The position numbers and the translations under genes are program-made. A model generated the notes under the pieces. The model saw only the letters and a program-made list of their open reading frames with translations. It had not been told where the DNA came from and searched no databases. Shown here in pieces: positions 42,050-51,040 of a stretch of 64,000 bases of DNA. Positions within the stretch are counted from its first letter, which is position 1, and each line of letters begins with the position of its first letter. The stretch lies in contig JAIJTS010000003.1 in assembly GCA_022732885.1 (NCBI GenBank), forward strand, positions 1 through 64,000. Reading direction: 5' to 3'. This stretch comes from Atopobium sp. (GTDB lineage: Bacteria > Actinomycetota > Coriobacteriia > Coriobacteriales > Atopobiaceae).

Positions 42050-44146
42050 CTAGGATGCGGAGCCGCCGTTTTTGGCGACAATCTCTTCGCGTACAGCGTT
42101 AGGAACGGGCTCGTAAGAATCGAACTGCATAGTGTAGCTTGCACGGCCCTGGGTCTGGGAACGAAGGTCGGTTGCGTAACCGAACATCTCACCAAGAGGC
42201 ACCTTAGCGCGGATAACCTTGGCGTCCTGACGATCCTCCATACCCTCAATCTTGCCACGACGGGAAGAAAGGTTGCCCATAACATCGCCCATGTACTGCT
42301 CAGGTGTCTCAACCTCAACAGACTCAACTGGCTCAAGAAGGACAGGGTTGGACTTCTTAAGAGCATCCTTAATTGCCATAGAACCAGCAATCTTGAATGC
42401 TGCCTCGGAAGAGTCGACCTCGTGGTAAGAACCATCAACAAGGGTAACCTTGATGTCGACTACTGGGTAACCAGCAATGACACCGTTCTCAAGAGCCTCG
42501 CGGATGCCCTTATCAATAGATGGGATGTACTCCTTAGGAATGACACCACCAACGATAGCGTTGACAAACTCGTAACCCTTGCCCTCTTCCTGTGGCTCAA
42601 GGTCAATGACTGCGTGGCCATACTGACCCTTACCACCGGACTGACGGACAAACTTGCCCTCAGCGTGGCTTACTGCCTTACCAGCAGTTTCGCGGTAAGC
42701 AACCTGTGGCTTACCAACGTTGCAGTCAACCTTAAACTCACGGCGGAGACGGTCAACAATAATCTCAAGGTGAAGCTCGCCCATACCAGCAATGATGGTC
42801 TGGCCGGTCTCGTGATCAGTGTGAACCTGGAAGGTTGGGTCCTCCTCAGCCAGTTTAGCAAGGCCGATGGACATCTTCTCCTGCTCAGCCTTGGTCTTAG
42901 GCTCAACAGCAACGTCAATAACAGGATCTGCGAAGCTGATGGACTCAAGGATGATTGGGTTCTTCTCGTCACAAAGGGTGTCACCAGTAGTGGTGTTCTT
43001 CAGACCAACGCATGCGACGATATCGCCAGCGGAGCACTCTTCACGGTCAACACGGTCGTTTGCGTTCATCTCAAGGATGCGGCCAAAGCGCTCACGGTTG
43101 TCCTTGACGGAGTTGTAGACGTAAGAACCTGCCTCTGCCTGACCAGAGTAAACACGAATGTAGGTAAGCTTACCAACATATGGGTCAGTCATAATCTTGA
43201 ATGCAAGAGCGGAGAATGGCTCCTTGACGTCTGCGTGACGAACTGCCTCGTCACCCTTAGGAGTGAGGCCATCAATCTCTGGAACATCCAGAGGGCTTGG
43301 AAGGAAGTCAATAACTGCGTCCAGAAGCTCCTGGATACCCTTGTTCTTGTAAGCGGAACCAACAAAGACAGGGTTAATCTGACCAGCAAGAACACCAGCA
43401 CGAAGAGCGCCCTTAAGGGTCTCAACGTCAACCTCTTCACCCTCAAGAACAGCCATCATGACGTCCTCAGAGAAGTCAGAAGCTGCCTCAAGAAGCTCTT
43501 CACGCTTCTCTGCTGCAATCTCTACAAACTCTGCTGGAATCTCATCGAGAGGCTGAGGGTAAATCATGCCCTTAGCATCCTCTTTGAAGTCCCATGCAGT
43601 GTTGGTGACAAGGTCAATAAGACCCCAGAAGTTAGACTCAGCGCCCATTGGGACCTGAGCTGCAATTGCGTTTGCGCCAAGGCGGTCACGCATGGTCTGG
43701 ATTGCACGGAAGAAGTCTGCGCCTACACGGTCAAACTTGTTGATGAATGCAATACGAGGTACGCCGTACTTGGTTGCCTGACGCCAAACGGTCTCTGACT
43801 GTGGCTGAACGCCTGCAACTGCGTCAAAGACTGCAACTGCGCCGTCCAGAACACGAAGAGAACGCTCAACCTCAGCGGTAAAGTCAACGTGACCTGGGGT
43901 GTCGATAATCTGGATGACGTGGTCTTTCCAGAAGCAAGTGGTAGCTGCGGAAGTAATGGTTACGCCGCGCTCCTGCTCCTGAATCATCCAGTCCATGGTT
44001 GCTGCACCGTCGTGGACCTCACCAATCTTGTGGGTCTTACCGGTGTAGTAAAGAATACGCTCCGTAGTGGTGGTCTTACCAGCATCGATGTGAGCCATGA
44101 TGCCGATGTTGCGGAGGTCTTTAAGATTGTACTTAGTCTTAGCCAT
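42050..44146 (-). CDS. fusA: elongation factor G
   Basis: This 698-residue GTPase drives translocation. The G domain has AHIDAGKTTTTERIL, DTPGHVDF and NKFDRVGADF. The switch I region (HDGAATMDWMIQEQERGVTI) and domains II-V (ETAGKAVSHAEGKFVRQSGG, then GQYGHAVIDLEP) follow. GGAG lies 12 nt before the ATG, in the gap after rpsG. Confidence 0.98.
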   Translation of the reverse strand: MAKTKYNLKDLRNIGIMAHIDAGKTTTTERILYYTGKTHKIGEVHDGAATMDWMIQEQERGVTITSAATTCFWKDHVIQIIDTPGHVDFTAEVERSLRVLDGAVAVFDAVAGVQPQSETVWRQATKYGVPRIAFINKFDRVGADFFRAIQTMRDRLGANAIAAQVPMGAESNFWGLIDLVTNTAWDFKEDAKGMIYPQPLDEIPAEFVEIAAEKREELLEAASDFSEDVMMAVLEGEEVDVETLKGALRAGVLAGQINPVFVGSAYKNKGIQELLDAVIDFLPSPLDVPEIDGLTPKGDEAVRHADVKEPFSALAFKIMTDPYVGKLTYIRVYSGQAEAGSYVYNSVKDNRERFGRILEMNANDRVDREECSAGDIVACVGLKNTTTGDTLCDEKNPIILESISFADPVIDVAVEPKTKAEQEKMSIGLAKLAEEDPTFQVHTDHETGQTIIAGMGELHLEIIVDRLRREFKVDCNVGKPQVAYRETAGKAVSHAEGKFVRQSGGKGQYGHAVIDLEPQEEGKGYEFVNAIVGGVIPKEYIPSIDKGIREALENGVIAGYPVVDIKVTLVDGSYHEVDSSEAAFKIAGSMAIKDALKKSNPVLLEPVESVEVETPEQYMGDVMGNLSSRRGKIEGMEDRQDAKVIRAKVPLGEMFGYATDLRSQTQGRASYTMQFDSYEPVPNAVREEIVAKNGGSAS

Positions 44147-44170
44147 TTGTTTGCTACTCCTGAATTCCGA

Positions 44171-44641
44171 CTAGAAGCGGTAGTGGGAGAAGGCGCGGTT
44201 GGCCTCAGCCATCTTGTACAGGTCCTCACGGCGCTTGACGGATGCACCTACGCCGTTAGTTGCGTCGATGATCTCGTTTGCAAGACGCTCTGCCATGGTC
44301 TTCTCTTTACGGCTACGGCTGAAAGTGACCATCCAGCGGATAGCAAGAGTAGTTGCACGACGGGAGTTAACCTCCATTGGGACCTGGTAAGTAGCGCCAC
44401 CAACACGCTTAGGCTTAACCTCAAGTGTTGGGCGAATGTTATCCATAGCCTTCTTGAAGACAGTGAGGGCATCCTCGCCAGTCTTCTCTGCGACGATATC
44501 AAATGCACCGTAGACAATGCGCTCTGCGGTTGCTTTCTTGCCGTCGAGAAGGACCTTGTTAATAAGCTGGGTTACCAGACGATTGTTGTAGACGGCGTCA
44601 GGCATAACCTCACGACGTACTGCTGCTGCGCGACGCGGCAT
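44171..44641 (-). CDS. rpsG: 30S ribosomal protein S7
   Basis: This 156-residue S7 nucleates the 30S head. It shows MPRRAAAVRREVMPDAVYNN and the RKEKTMAERLANEIIDATNG helix region, and ends NRAFSHYRF. AGGAGATTAAT precedes the ATG. Confidence 0.98.
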   Translation of the reverse strand: MPRRAAAVRREVMPDAVYNNRLVTQLINKVLLDGKKATAERIVYGAFDIVAEKTGEDALTVFKKAMDNIRPTLEVKPKRVGGATYQVPMEVNSRRATTLAIRWMVTFSRSRKEKTMAERLANEIIDATNGVGASVKRREDLYKMAEANRAFSHYRF

Positions 44642-44679
44642 ATTAATCTCCTAAGAACTAGTTCGAGTAGTGGACGTGA

Positions 44680-45051
44680 TTACTTAGCACGCTTAGTGCC
44701 GTAACGGGAACGGCCCTGAGCACGATTCTGAACTGCTGCGCAGTCGAATGCACCGCGAACAACCTTGTAACGAACACCAGGAAGGTCACGGACACGGCCG
44801 CCACGAACAAGAACAATGGAGTGCTCCTGGAGGTTGTGACCCTCACCAGGAATGTAAGCGGTTACCTCAATGCCATTAACAAGACGAACACGAGCAACCT
44901 TACGGAGTGCTGAGTTAGGCTTCTTTGGCGTAGTGGTGAAAACGCGGGTGCAAACACCACGCTTCTGTGGGTTGTGCTGAAGAGCGGCGTTCTTAGACTT
45001 TGACTTGACGCTCACGCGGCCCTTACGTACGAGCTGGTTAATAGTAGGCAA
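44680..45051 (-). CDS. rpsL: 30S ribosomal protein S12, with Arg88
   Basis: This 123-residue decoding-centre protein starts at TTG 45051 (PTINQLVRKGR follows), with AAGGAG at 6 nt; the frame is open to 45108. The loop TTTPKKPNSALRK is wild type at Lys43. At position 88, normally Lys (GGRVKDLPGV), it reads GGRVRDLPGV. K88R confers streptomycin resistance in Mycobacterium tuberculosis and E. coli. It is the first gene of the str operon, with a strong promoter 90 nt upstream. Confidence 0.97.
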   Translation of the reverse strand: MPTINQLVRKGRVSVKSKSKNAALQHNPQKRGVCTRVFTTTPKKPNSALRKVARVRLVNGIEVTAYIPGEGHNLQEHSIVLVRGGRVRDLPGVRYKVVRGAFDCAAVQNRAQGRSRYGTKRAK

Positions 45052-45140
45052 GATCTTCTCCTTCTTATACCTATCTACCTGCAGTTTTACATATTCGAAA
45101 GGCGACACAGCACTGTCCCCTTGGAATTACGCAGGGAAGT

Positions 45141-45193
45141 ACTTTACGCTGATGAAAGCCACATGTCAACAAGCCACTGTGCCGGGCGTATCT
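45141..45193 (-). promoter_or_regulatory. promoter of the rpsL operon with upstream CCGGGCGTATCT element
   Basis: On the minus strand TTGACA (45169-45164), a 17-bp spacer and TAAAGT (45146-45141) form a near-consensus promoter. The 12-mer CCGGGCGTATCT (45182-45193, plus reading) lies 12 bp upstream of the -35 box, centred near -53. Confidence 0.85.
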
Positions 45194-45288
45194 ATACTTC
45201 ATAAACTGCACACAATGTAGAATAAAAATAACTTGTCTAACTATCAAAAACCTTTAATGAAAATCCGGTATTCACAATCTTAAAATTT

Positions 45289-45930
45289 TTATAAGAGTTT
45301 AATGCACATATCTTCAACTGCATGAAAGAGGACAGGAGCCAAGACATTCTTTCGAAATATTAAAAATAAAGCTGTGTATAACAGACCATTTCCAATACCA
45401 AAGGTAATATAAGACCAAATAGGTTCAAGATTATTAACATTATTTACAAGCGGAAAGATTATATGAGTTACCCCCCACAATACGTTAGAGAATAATGAAC
45501 CTATAATATATGCTGATACATTAGTGATCTTCCAATATCTTAATAAACCTTCATTAAATTGTTCGGTTAGATAAACTCGGAAGAAAAATTCCTCAGGAAG
45601 TGCCACTAAAAATAAATAGTGAACCCAAGCGTAAATTCTATCAATATAATTTTCTTGAGATAAAAGAACAGGAATAAATGAAATGAACAATAAAATGGCT
45701 ATACTAAAAGGCTTGAAACTTTTAGCAATAGTATTACTGTAATGTTTTATGGTTATATATACAGGATAAATTGAAATGACCATACTAAAAGCTACTTTAC
45801 TAATGTAACTATTTTCAAACAAATTCGCATTGTATTTATATACTAACGATGCAATACTGATTATAAAAACCAAAATTAAATAACTATAAAGAGCTTCATT
45901 CTTGAATTGTTTTTTCTGTTTATTTTCCAT
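45289..45930 (-). CDS. CPBP-family intramembrane protease (Abi/CAAX type)
   Basis: This 213-residue protein has about six membrane helices. The CPBP motifs are visible: EEFFFR (Glu-Glu and Arg) near residue 115, WGVTHIIFPL, and a final VLFHAVEDM. Family members act in bacteriocin self-immunity, protein processing or unknown roles. Its A+T-rich composition and codon use differ sharply from the ribosomal genes on either side, which points to horizontal acquisition. No bacteriocin gene is visible beside it. Confidence 0.85.
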   Translation of the reverse strand: MENKQKKQFKNEALYSYLILVFIISIASLVYKYNANLFENSYISKVAFSMVISIYPVYITIKHYSNTIAKSFKPFSIAILLFISFIPVLLSQENYIDRIYAWVHYLFLVALPEEFFFRVYLTEQFNEGLLRYWKITNVSAYIIGSLFSNVLWGVTHIIFPLVNNVNNLEPIWSYITFGIGNGLLYTALFLIFRKNVLAPVLFHAVEDMCIKLL

Positions 45931-45945
45931 TCTTACTTCACCGTT

Positions 45946-46060
45946 CTACATACTAATAATCTCATCACAGATATCTATAATTTCTTTATCGTGCGATTTT
46001 AGATAGCCATAAAAAGTTGCAAATGACTTCAAATGTCTATTAGTGTTCTTGAAGATGAGC
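45946..46060 (-). pseudogene. remnant of an A+T-rich gene fused at the end of the ArsR gene
   Basis: A minus-strand frame reads FKNTNRHLKSFATFYGYLKS, then an acidic helix ending DICDEIISM before TAG, immediately upstream of the CPBP gene. It has natural amphipathic composition but no ATG/GTG start. Its 5' side runs out of frame into the ArsR 3' end. It is probably the 3' end of a lost gene that arrived with the CPBP gene. A TTG at 46060 is the only possible start. Confidence 0.35.
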
Positions 46061-46423
46061 GGCGTGTGCAAGTCCTACGCGAATCAAAGTTGTGACGTGC
46101 TCGTCTGCAAGTGAATAGATAACTTTTCTTCCATCTCTTTTTGCATTTACAAGACCACGATCACGCAAAAGACGCAACTGATGAGAGGTTGCTGACTGAG
46201 AAACGGAAAGCATTTCCTGCAACTCTGTTACGCTTTTCTCGCCATTTACTAAGGCACCCAAAATCTGAAATCGCGTAAAGTCAGACAGGGCATCAAAAAT
46301 TTGAGTTGCATCGTAGATGATGTCATCGTTTACCAGGTAGTCGTTCATTTTCTGATCAGAAACATAATCACAGGTAAAATGAGCGTGATTGCCCTGTTCA
46401 GAATCGTTGGAGTGACTATCCAT
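46040..46423 (-). CDS. ArsR/SmtB-family metal-sensing repressor
   Basis: This 127-residue winged-helix repressor has the helix-turn-helix SVSQSATSHQLRLLRDRG and beta-wing RDGRKVIYSLA. The last helix carries DEH, ten residues, then HAAH, i.e. the DxHx10HxxH alpha-5 site of Zn/Co/Ni sensors such as SmtB, CzrA and NmtR. A His-rich N-terminus (SHSNDSEQGNHAHFTCDY) may add ligands. No metal transporter lies adjacent, so the target is elsewhere or lost. AAAGGA precedes the ATG. Confidence 0.92.
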   Translation of the reverse strand: MDSHSNDSEQGNHAHFTCDYVSDQKMNDYLVNDDIIYDATQIFDALSDFTRFQILGALVNGEKSVTELQEMLSVSQSATSHQLRLLRDRGLVNAKRDGRKVIYSLADEHVTTLIRVGLAHAAHLQEH

Positions 46424-46473
46424 TTGCTATTCCAATCCTTTTAAAAGCACGAAGTAAATGACTAAACGAAAGT

Positions 46474-46489
46474 TAATCTTTAATGATTA
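46474..46489. promoter_or_regulatory. candidate ArsR operator
   Basis: TAATC and GATTA flank a 6-bp centre (TTTAAT). On the minus strand it follows directly after a TATACT -10-like box, so binding would block the arsR promoter. It is consistent with autorepression, but the match to known SmtB-type operators is loose. Confidence 0.4.
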
Positions 46490-46517
46490 GTATATACCGA
46501 TACTTCCTTATATCAGC

Positions 46518-46557
46518 ACAACTAAAGAGGACTCCAGCTAACGGCTGAAGTCCTCTT
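46518..46557 (-). terminator. hairpin after rpoC
   Basis: AAGAGGACT (46525-46533) pairs with AGTCCTCTT (46549-46557), extended inward by CAGC/GCTG with one mismatch. On the minus strand TTTAGTTGT follows, a poor T-run. Likely terminator of rpoBC. Confidence 0.6.
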
Positions 46558-46607
46558 GTGTATCGAAGATTACCTCCGAAAGAATTTGATAGAGCGGGCG
46601 AGGTTAT

Positions 46608-49600
46608 TTACTCGTCGTCCCCTGCCTCAGCGTCCATGCGAACAACCTGGTTAAGGAGGTCATCCAAAGAGCCAAGGTCCTCATTGATTACATCTGGGCT
46701 AACCTCGTCGGAAGAAGAACCGATGAGTGTCTCAGTGTAATCAGAGTGAGTGGATGGAGCTGCAGAGCCCAGCATCAGTCCGCCATCGCCTTCTGGCGAG
46801 AAGACCATGTTGAGCAGCTGAGAAAGATCCTCAGAATCTGCCTCATCCTCTTCTGGCTCAAGAATGTAGAGAAGGTTACGAGCCTCAAGACCATCGCGGA
46901 GCTCCTCGATTGCCTTTGCACCAATACCATCGATGCGAAGCAGGTCTTCCTCGGTCTTACCGATAAGATCGCCTACGGTCTCAATGCCAACCTCGCTGAA
47001 CTTGTTGGTCCAACGCTGTGACACGCCAAGATCGTCGAAGAGATACAGCTTTGCATCCTCACTTGAAAGCGTACGGCCATTCTTGGAGTAAACGCCACCG
47101 TTGTAATCCTCGTTGACCCAATCAAGCTGCTTAGGAAGCTGCTCCTCAATGTCCTTAAGCTCCACTGGTGCCCAGTCTGGAAGAGACTTAGCAAAAGAAG
47201 AGGTTGGACCATCAATCTTGGTACCGTGATACGTAAGCTCAACATCATTGTATGCGGAAAGACCAGTACCTGCAGGAATCTGCTTACCAACAATGACGTT
47301 GGACTTGAGGTCAAGCAGGTGGTCAACATCGCCCTCGATAGCTGCAGAAGTAAGAACACCTGCAGTACGGATGAACGATGCGCTAGAGAGCCAAGAATCG
47401 ATAGAGCTTGCAACCTTTAGCGTACCAAGAATTGCTGGCTCTGCCTCTGGTGGAGTACCACCAGCAAGAGCAATGTTCTGGACAGTCTCTGCGAATACAT
47501 AGCGGTCCACATACTGACCAAGCAGGTACGAAGAGTCACCTGGGTTGGTAACCTGAACGCGGCGAAGCATCTGACGTGCGATAACCTCGATGTGCTTATC
47601 GTTGAGTTCTACACCCTGGGAAGTATAGACGTCCTTAACGGACTCAACGAAGGTGTGCATAGTGGACTCAATGTCGGTGAGTCGACGGAGCATACGGAAG
47701 TTGACAAAGCCGCGGGTAATCTGGTCGCCAGCACGGACAACTACGCCATCCTCAATGCCAGGCATGAAGCGGACGGATGCAGGTACACGCCACTCCTCGA
47801 TAACACGGGAAGCATCGTCTGCATCAACAATACGCAGCAGGTACTCGGTGGTCTCTGGGGTAATGTGAAGAACACCAGAAACAGGAGCCAGGTCAGCCTC
47901 GCGACCAAGAATCTTCTCGTTGACGTTGCCAACAACATCAAACATACGAGCAACGGTAGGAAGACCCTGCGTAATATCGTCTGCGCCTGCAACACCACCA
48001 GAGTGAATGGTACGCATGGTTAACTGAGTACCAGGCTCACCAATGGACTGAGCTGCGATAATACCAACTGCAGTACCAATGTTGACAGGACGACGGGTGG
48101 AAAGATCCCAGCCGTAGCACTTCTGGCAGACGCCGTACTTAGACTTACAGGTCAGAAGCGCGCGGAGCTGAACCTTAGCAAGGCCATGCTCAACAAGACG
48201 CTCAAGATCCTGCTTGGACTCAACATAGCCACCAGCAGGGATAAGAACCTCACCGGTGTTTGGATCGCATACATCCTCGAGGGTGCAGCGGCCAATCAGG
48301 TCAGTATTAACAGAAGTCTGACCAGGCTTGATCAGAGGATAGGTGACTGCCTCATCAGTACCGCAGTCCTCCTCGCGAACAATGACGTCCTGTGCAACGT
48401 CGACAAGACGACGAGTCAGGTAACCAGAGTCGGAAGTGTGGGATGCAGTATCTACCAGGCCCTTACGAGCGCCATAGGTAGAAATGAAGTACTCAAGAGG
48501 CTCAAGACCCTCACGGAAGTTTGCCTTAATTGGAAGGTCAATGGTTTCACCGGACATATCCGCCATCAGGCCTCGCATACCAGCAAGCTGGCGAAGCTGT
48601 GTCTTAGAACCACGAGCTCCAGAGTCAGCCATCATGTAAATTGGGTTGTTCTCTGCAAAGCCTGCAAGCATCTCAGAGCCGAGAAGATCGGTGCACTCGG
48701 TCCATGCGTTAACAACCTCAACGTGACGCTCTCGCTCGGAGAGGAAGCCGTCCTCGTAGTACTCGTTGATCTGATCAACGCGGTCCTGTGCCTCCTGAAG
48801 CAGCTGTGGCTTGTGTGGAGGAATGACAGCGTCCCAAACAGAAACGGTCAGACCAGCAAGGGTTGCATAGTGGAAACCTGTCTTTTTGATGTTGTCCAGA
48901 ATTGGCTCAACATCAGCCATTGGATAGCGGTCGCAGCAATCGTTGACCAAAACGCCAATGTCAGACTTAACCATCTTGTAGTTAATGTATGGGTAATCCT
49001 CTGGCAGGCACTGACGGTTGAAGATAATGCGACCAACAGTGGTCTCAAAACGCTTGGTACCCTCAGTAACATCCAGATCCTCATACTGACCGCGGCCAGT
49101 CATAACGCGGAAGATAGCACGATCGCTATCAGCAACGTTTGCATCCTTGGAGCTTACGCGGACAACAACCTTTGCCTGAAGATCAAGGTCACGGTTGGCC
49201 TCAATAGCCAGAAGAGCATCCTCAAAGCTTGCAAAGGTAAGAGTCTTAGCGTCTTCACCGGTCTTCTCGGAAGTGAGGTAGTAGACGCCAAAGACCATAT
49301 CCTGAGAAGGAACGGTCAAAACCTTACCAGAAGCAGGGCTTCTGAGGTTGTTGCTGGAAAGCATCAGAATGCGAGCCTCTGTCTGTGCCTGAGTAGAAAG
49401 CGGCACGTGGACAGACATCTGGTCGCCGTCGAAGTCTGCGTTAAATGGTGCGCAGACCAGTGGGTGCAGGTGGATAGCCTTACCCTCGATAAGAACTGGC
49501 TCAAATGCCTGGATAGACAGACGGTGAAGGGTAGGTGCGCGGTTGAGAAGAACGAGGCGGTCCTGAATAACCTCATCCAGAACGTCCCAAACAACTGGGG

Positions 49601-51035
49601 TACCACGGTCAATAGCGCGCTTTGCGCCCTTGATATTTTCTACCTTGCGGAGCTCAACCAAACGACGCATGACAAATGGCTTGAAGAGCTCAAGTGCCAT
49701 AGCAGATGGAAGACCGCACTGGTGCAGCTTCAGGTGTGGGTCAACAACAATAACGGAACGGCCAGAGTAGTCAACACGCTTACCCAGAAGGTTCTGACGG
49801 AAACGACCTTGCTTACCCTTAAGAGCCTCAGCAAGAGACTTCAGAGGACGTCCACCACGACCAGTGACGGGACGACCACGGCGACCATTGTCAAACAAAG
49901 CGTCAACGGACTCCTGAAGCATGCGCTTCTCGTTGTTAACAATGATAGAAGGTGCCTCAAGGTCAAGCAGGCGCTTAAGACGATTGTTGCGGTTAATAAC
50001 ACGACGATACAAATCGTTTAAGTCGGAAGCTGCAAAACGGCCACCATCAAGCTGAACCATAGGACGAAGATCAGGTGGAATAACTGGTACAACGTCAAGA
50101 ATCATGTTAGCTGGATCGTTGCCACCCTTAAGGAAAGCGTCAACAATCTCAAGGCGTTTAATAGCCTTCTCGCGCTTTTGCTTCTGAGCATCCTCATTGG
50201 CGATAATAGCGCGGAGCTCCTTGGCCTCTTTCTCAAGGTCAATGTTGGAGAGAAGGTCGCGGACAGCCTCTGCACCCATGCCGCCCTTGAAGTAGATGCC
50301 ATAGTAGCGCTTAAGCTCGGAGAACAGACCCTCATCGGAGATGAGCTCTCTAGTCTCAAGCTGCATGAACTTCTCGAAAGCCTCACGACGAAGTGTCTTC
50401 TCTTCCTCGTACTCTTCCTCAAGATCGGCAACGCCTGCGCGAATCTCATCCTCAGAAAGAGGCTCAAAATCGCCAAACTCGTCATCTTGTGGCTGGCCCT
50501 GCTCACGAAGGCGTGCGATCTGATCGTCACGCTCTGCATCGAGCTCTTCAAGGTCTGCTGCAAGCTCCTCACGAAGATCGTCTACGTCAGCCTCACGTGC
50601 CTCAGTGTCAACACTGGTGATTACGTAAGATGCAAAGTAGAGGACTTTCTCGAGGTCCTTGCTCTTGATATCAAGAAGACGTGCCAGAGGGAAGCTGGTT
50701 GGACTCTTGAAGTACCAAATGTGGCTTACAGGAGCAGCAAGCTCGATGTGGCCCATGCGGTCACGACGAACCTTTGCGGTGGTTACTTCAACACCGCAGC
50801 GCTCGCAGGTAATGCCCTTGAAGCGAATGCCTTTGTACTTACCGCAGGCGCACTCCCAGTCCCTTACAGGTCCAAAGATCTTCTCGCAGAAAAGGCCGTC
50901 CTTTTCTGGCTTAAGGGTACGGTAGTTGATGGTCTCAGGCTTCTTTACCTCGCCATAGGACCAACCGCGGATATCATCAGCAGACGCTAGAGAAATTTTA
51001 ATAGCGTCAAATTCAGTGGAATCGAAATCTGCCAC
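46608..51035 (-). CDS. rpoC: RNA polymerase beta' subunit
   Basis: This 1475-residue subunit holds the catalytic Mg2+ in NADFDGDQMSVHV. The N-terminal zinc ribbon (CACGKYKGIRFKGITCERCG), the second cysteine cluster (CKSKYGVCQKCYGWD) and the trigger-loop region (MRTIHSGGVAGADDITQGLP) are present. The start is GTG at 51035, with AAGGAG inside the last codons of rpoB. An acidic tail (DLLNQVVRMDAEAGDDE) ends the protein. A TGGCGAGAAG copy lies near its 3' end. Confidence 0.98.
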   Translation of the reverse strand: MADFDSTEFDAIKISLASADDIRGWSYGEVKKPETINYRTLKPEKDGLFCEKIFGPVRDWECACGKYKGIRFKGITCERCGVEVTTAKVRRDRMGHIELAAPVSHIWYFKSPTSFPLARLLDIKSKDLEKVLYFASYVITSVDTEAREADVDDLREELAADLEELDAERDDQIARLREQGQPQDDEFGDFEPLSEDEIRAGVADLEEEYEEEKTLRREAFEKFMQLETRELISDEGLFSELKRYYGIYFKGGMGAEAVRDLLSNIDLEKEAKELRAIIANEDAQKQKREKAIKRLEIVDAFLKGGNDPANMILDVVPVIPPDLRPMVQLDGGRFAASDLNDLYRRVINRNNRLKRLLDLEAPSIIVNNEKRMLQESVDALFDNGRRGRPVTGRGGRPLKSLAEALKGKQGRFRQNLLGKRVDYSGRSVIVVDPHLKLHQCGLPSAMALELFKPFVMRRLVELRKVENIKGAKRAIDRGTPVVWDVLDEVIQDRLVLLNRAPTLHRLSIQAFEPVLIEGKAIHLHPLVCAPFNADFDGDQMSVHVPLSTQAQTEARILMLSSNNLRSPASGKVLTVPSQDMVFGVYYLTSEKTGEDAKTLTFASFEDALLAIEANRDLDLQAKVVVRVSSKDANVADSDRAIFRVMTGRGQYEDLDVTEGTKRFETTVGRIIFNRQCLPEDYPYINYKMVKSDIGVLVNDCCDRYPMADVEPILDNIKKTGFHYATLAGLTVSVWDAVIPPHKPQLLQEAQDRVDQINEYYEDGFLSERERHVEVVNAWTECTDLLGSEMLAGFAENNPIYMMADSGARGSKTQLRQLAGMRGLMADMSGETIDLPIKANFREGLEPLEYFISTYGARKGLVDTASHTSDSGYLTRRLVDVAQDVIVREEDCGTDEAVTYPLIKPGQTSVNTDLIGRCTLEDVCDPNTGEVLIPAGGYVESKQDLERLVEHGLAKVQLRALLTCKSKYGVCQKCYGWDLSTRRPVNIGTAVGIIAAQSIGEPGTQLTMRTIHSGGVAGADDITQGLPTVARMFDVVGNVNEKILGREADLAPVSGVLHITPETTEYLLRIVDADDASRVIEEWRVPASVRFMPGIEDGVVVRAGDQITRGFVNFRMLRRLTDIESTMHTFVESVKDVYTSQGVELNDKHIEVIARQMLRRVQVTNPGDSSYLLGQYVDRYVFAETVQNIALAGGTPPEAEPAILGTLKVASSIDSWLSSASFIRTAGVLTSAAIEGDVDHLLDLKSNVIVGKQIPAGTGLSAYNDVELTYHGTKIDGPTSSFAKSLPDWAPVELKDIEEQLPKQLDWVNEDYNGGVYSKNGRTLSSEDAKLYLFDDLGVSQRWTNKFSEVGIETVGDLIGKTEEDLLRIDGIGAKAIEELRDGLEARNLLYILEPEEDEADSEDLSQLLNMVFSPEGDGGLMLGSAAPSTHSDYTETLIGSSSDEVSPDVINEDLGSLDDLLNQVVRMDAEAGDDE

Positions 51036-51040
51036 AGTCG

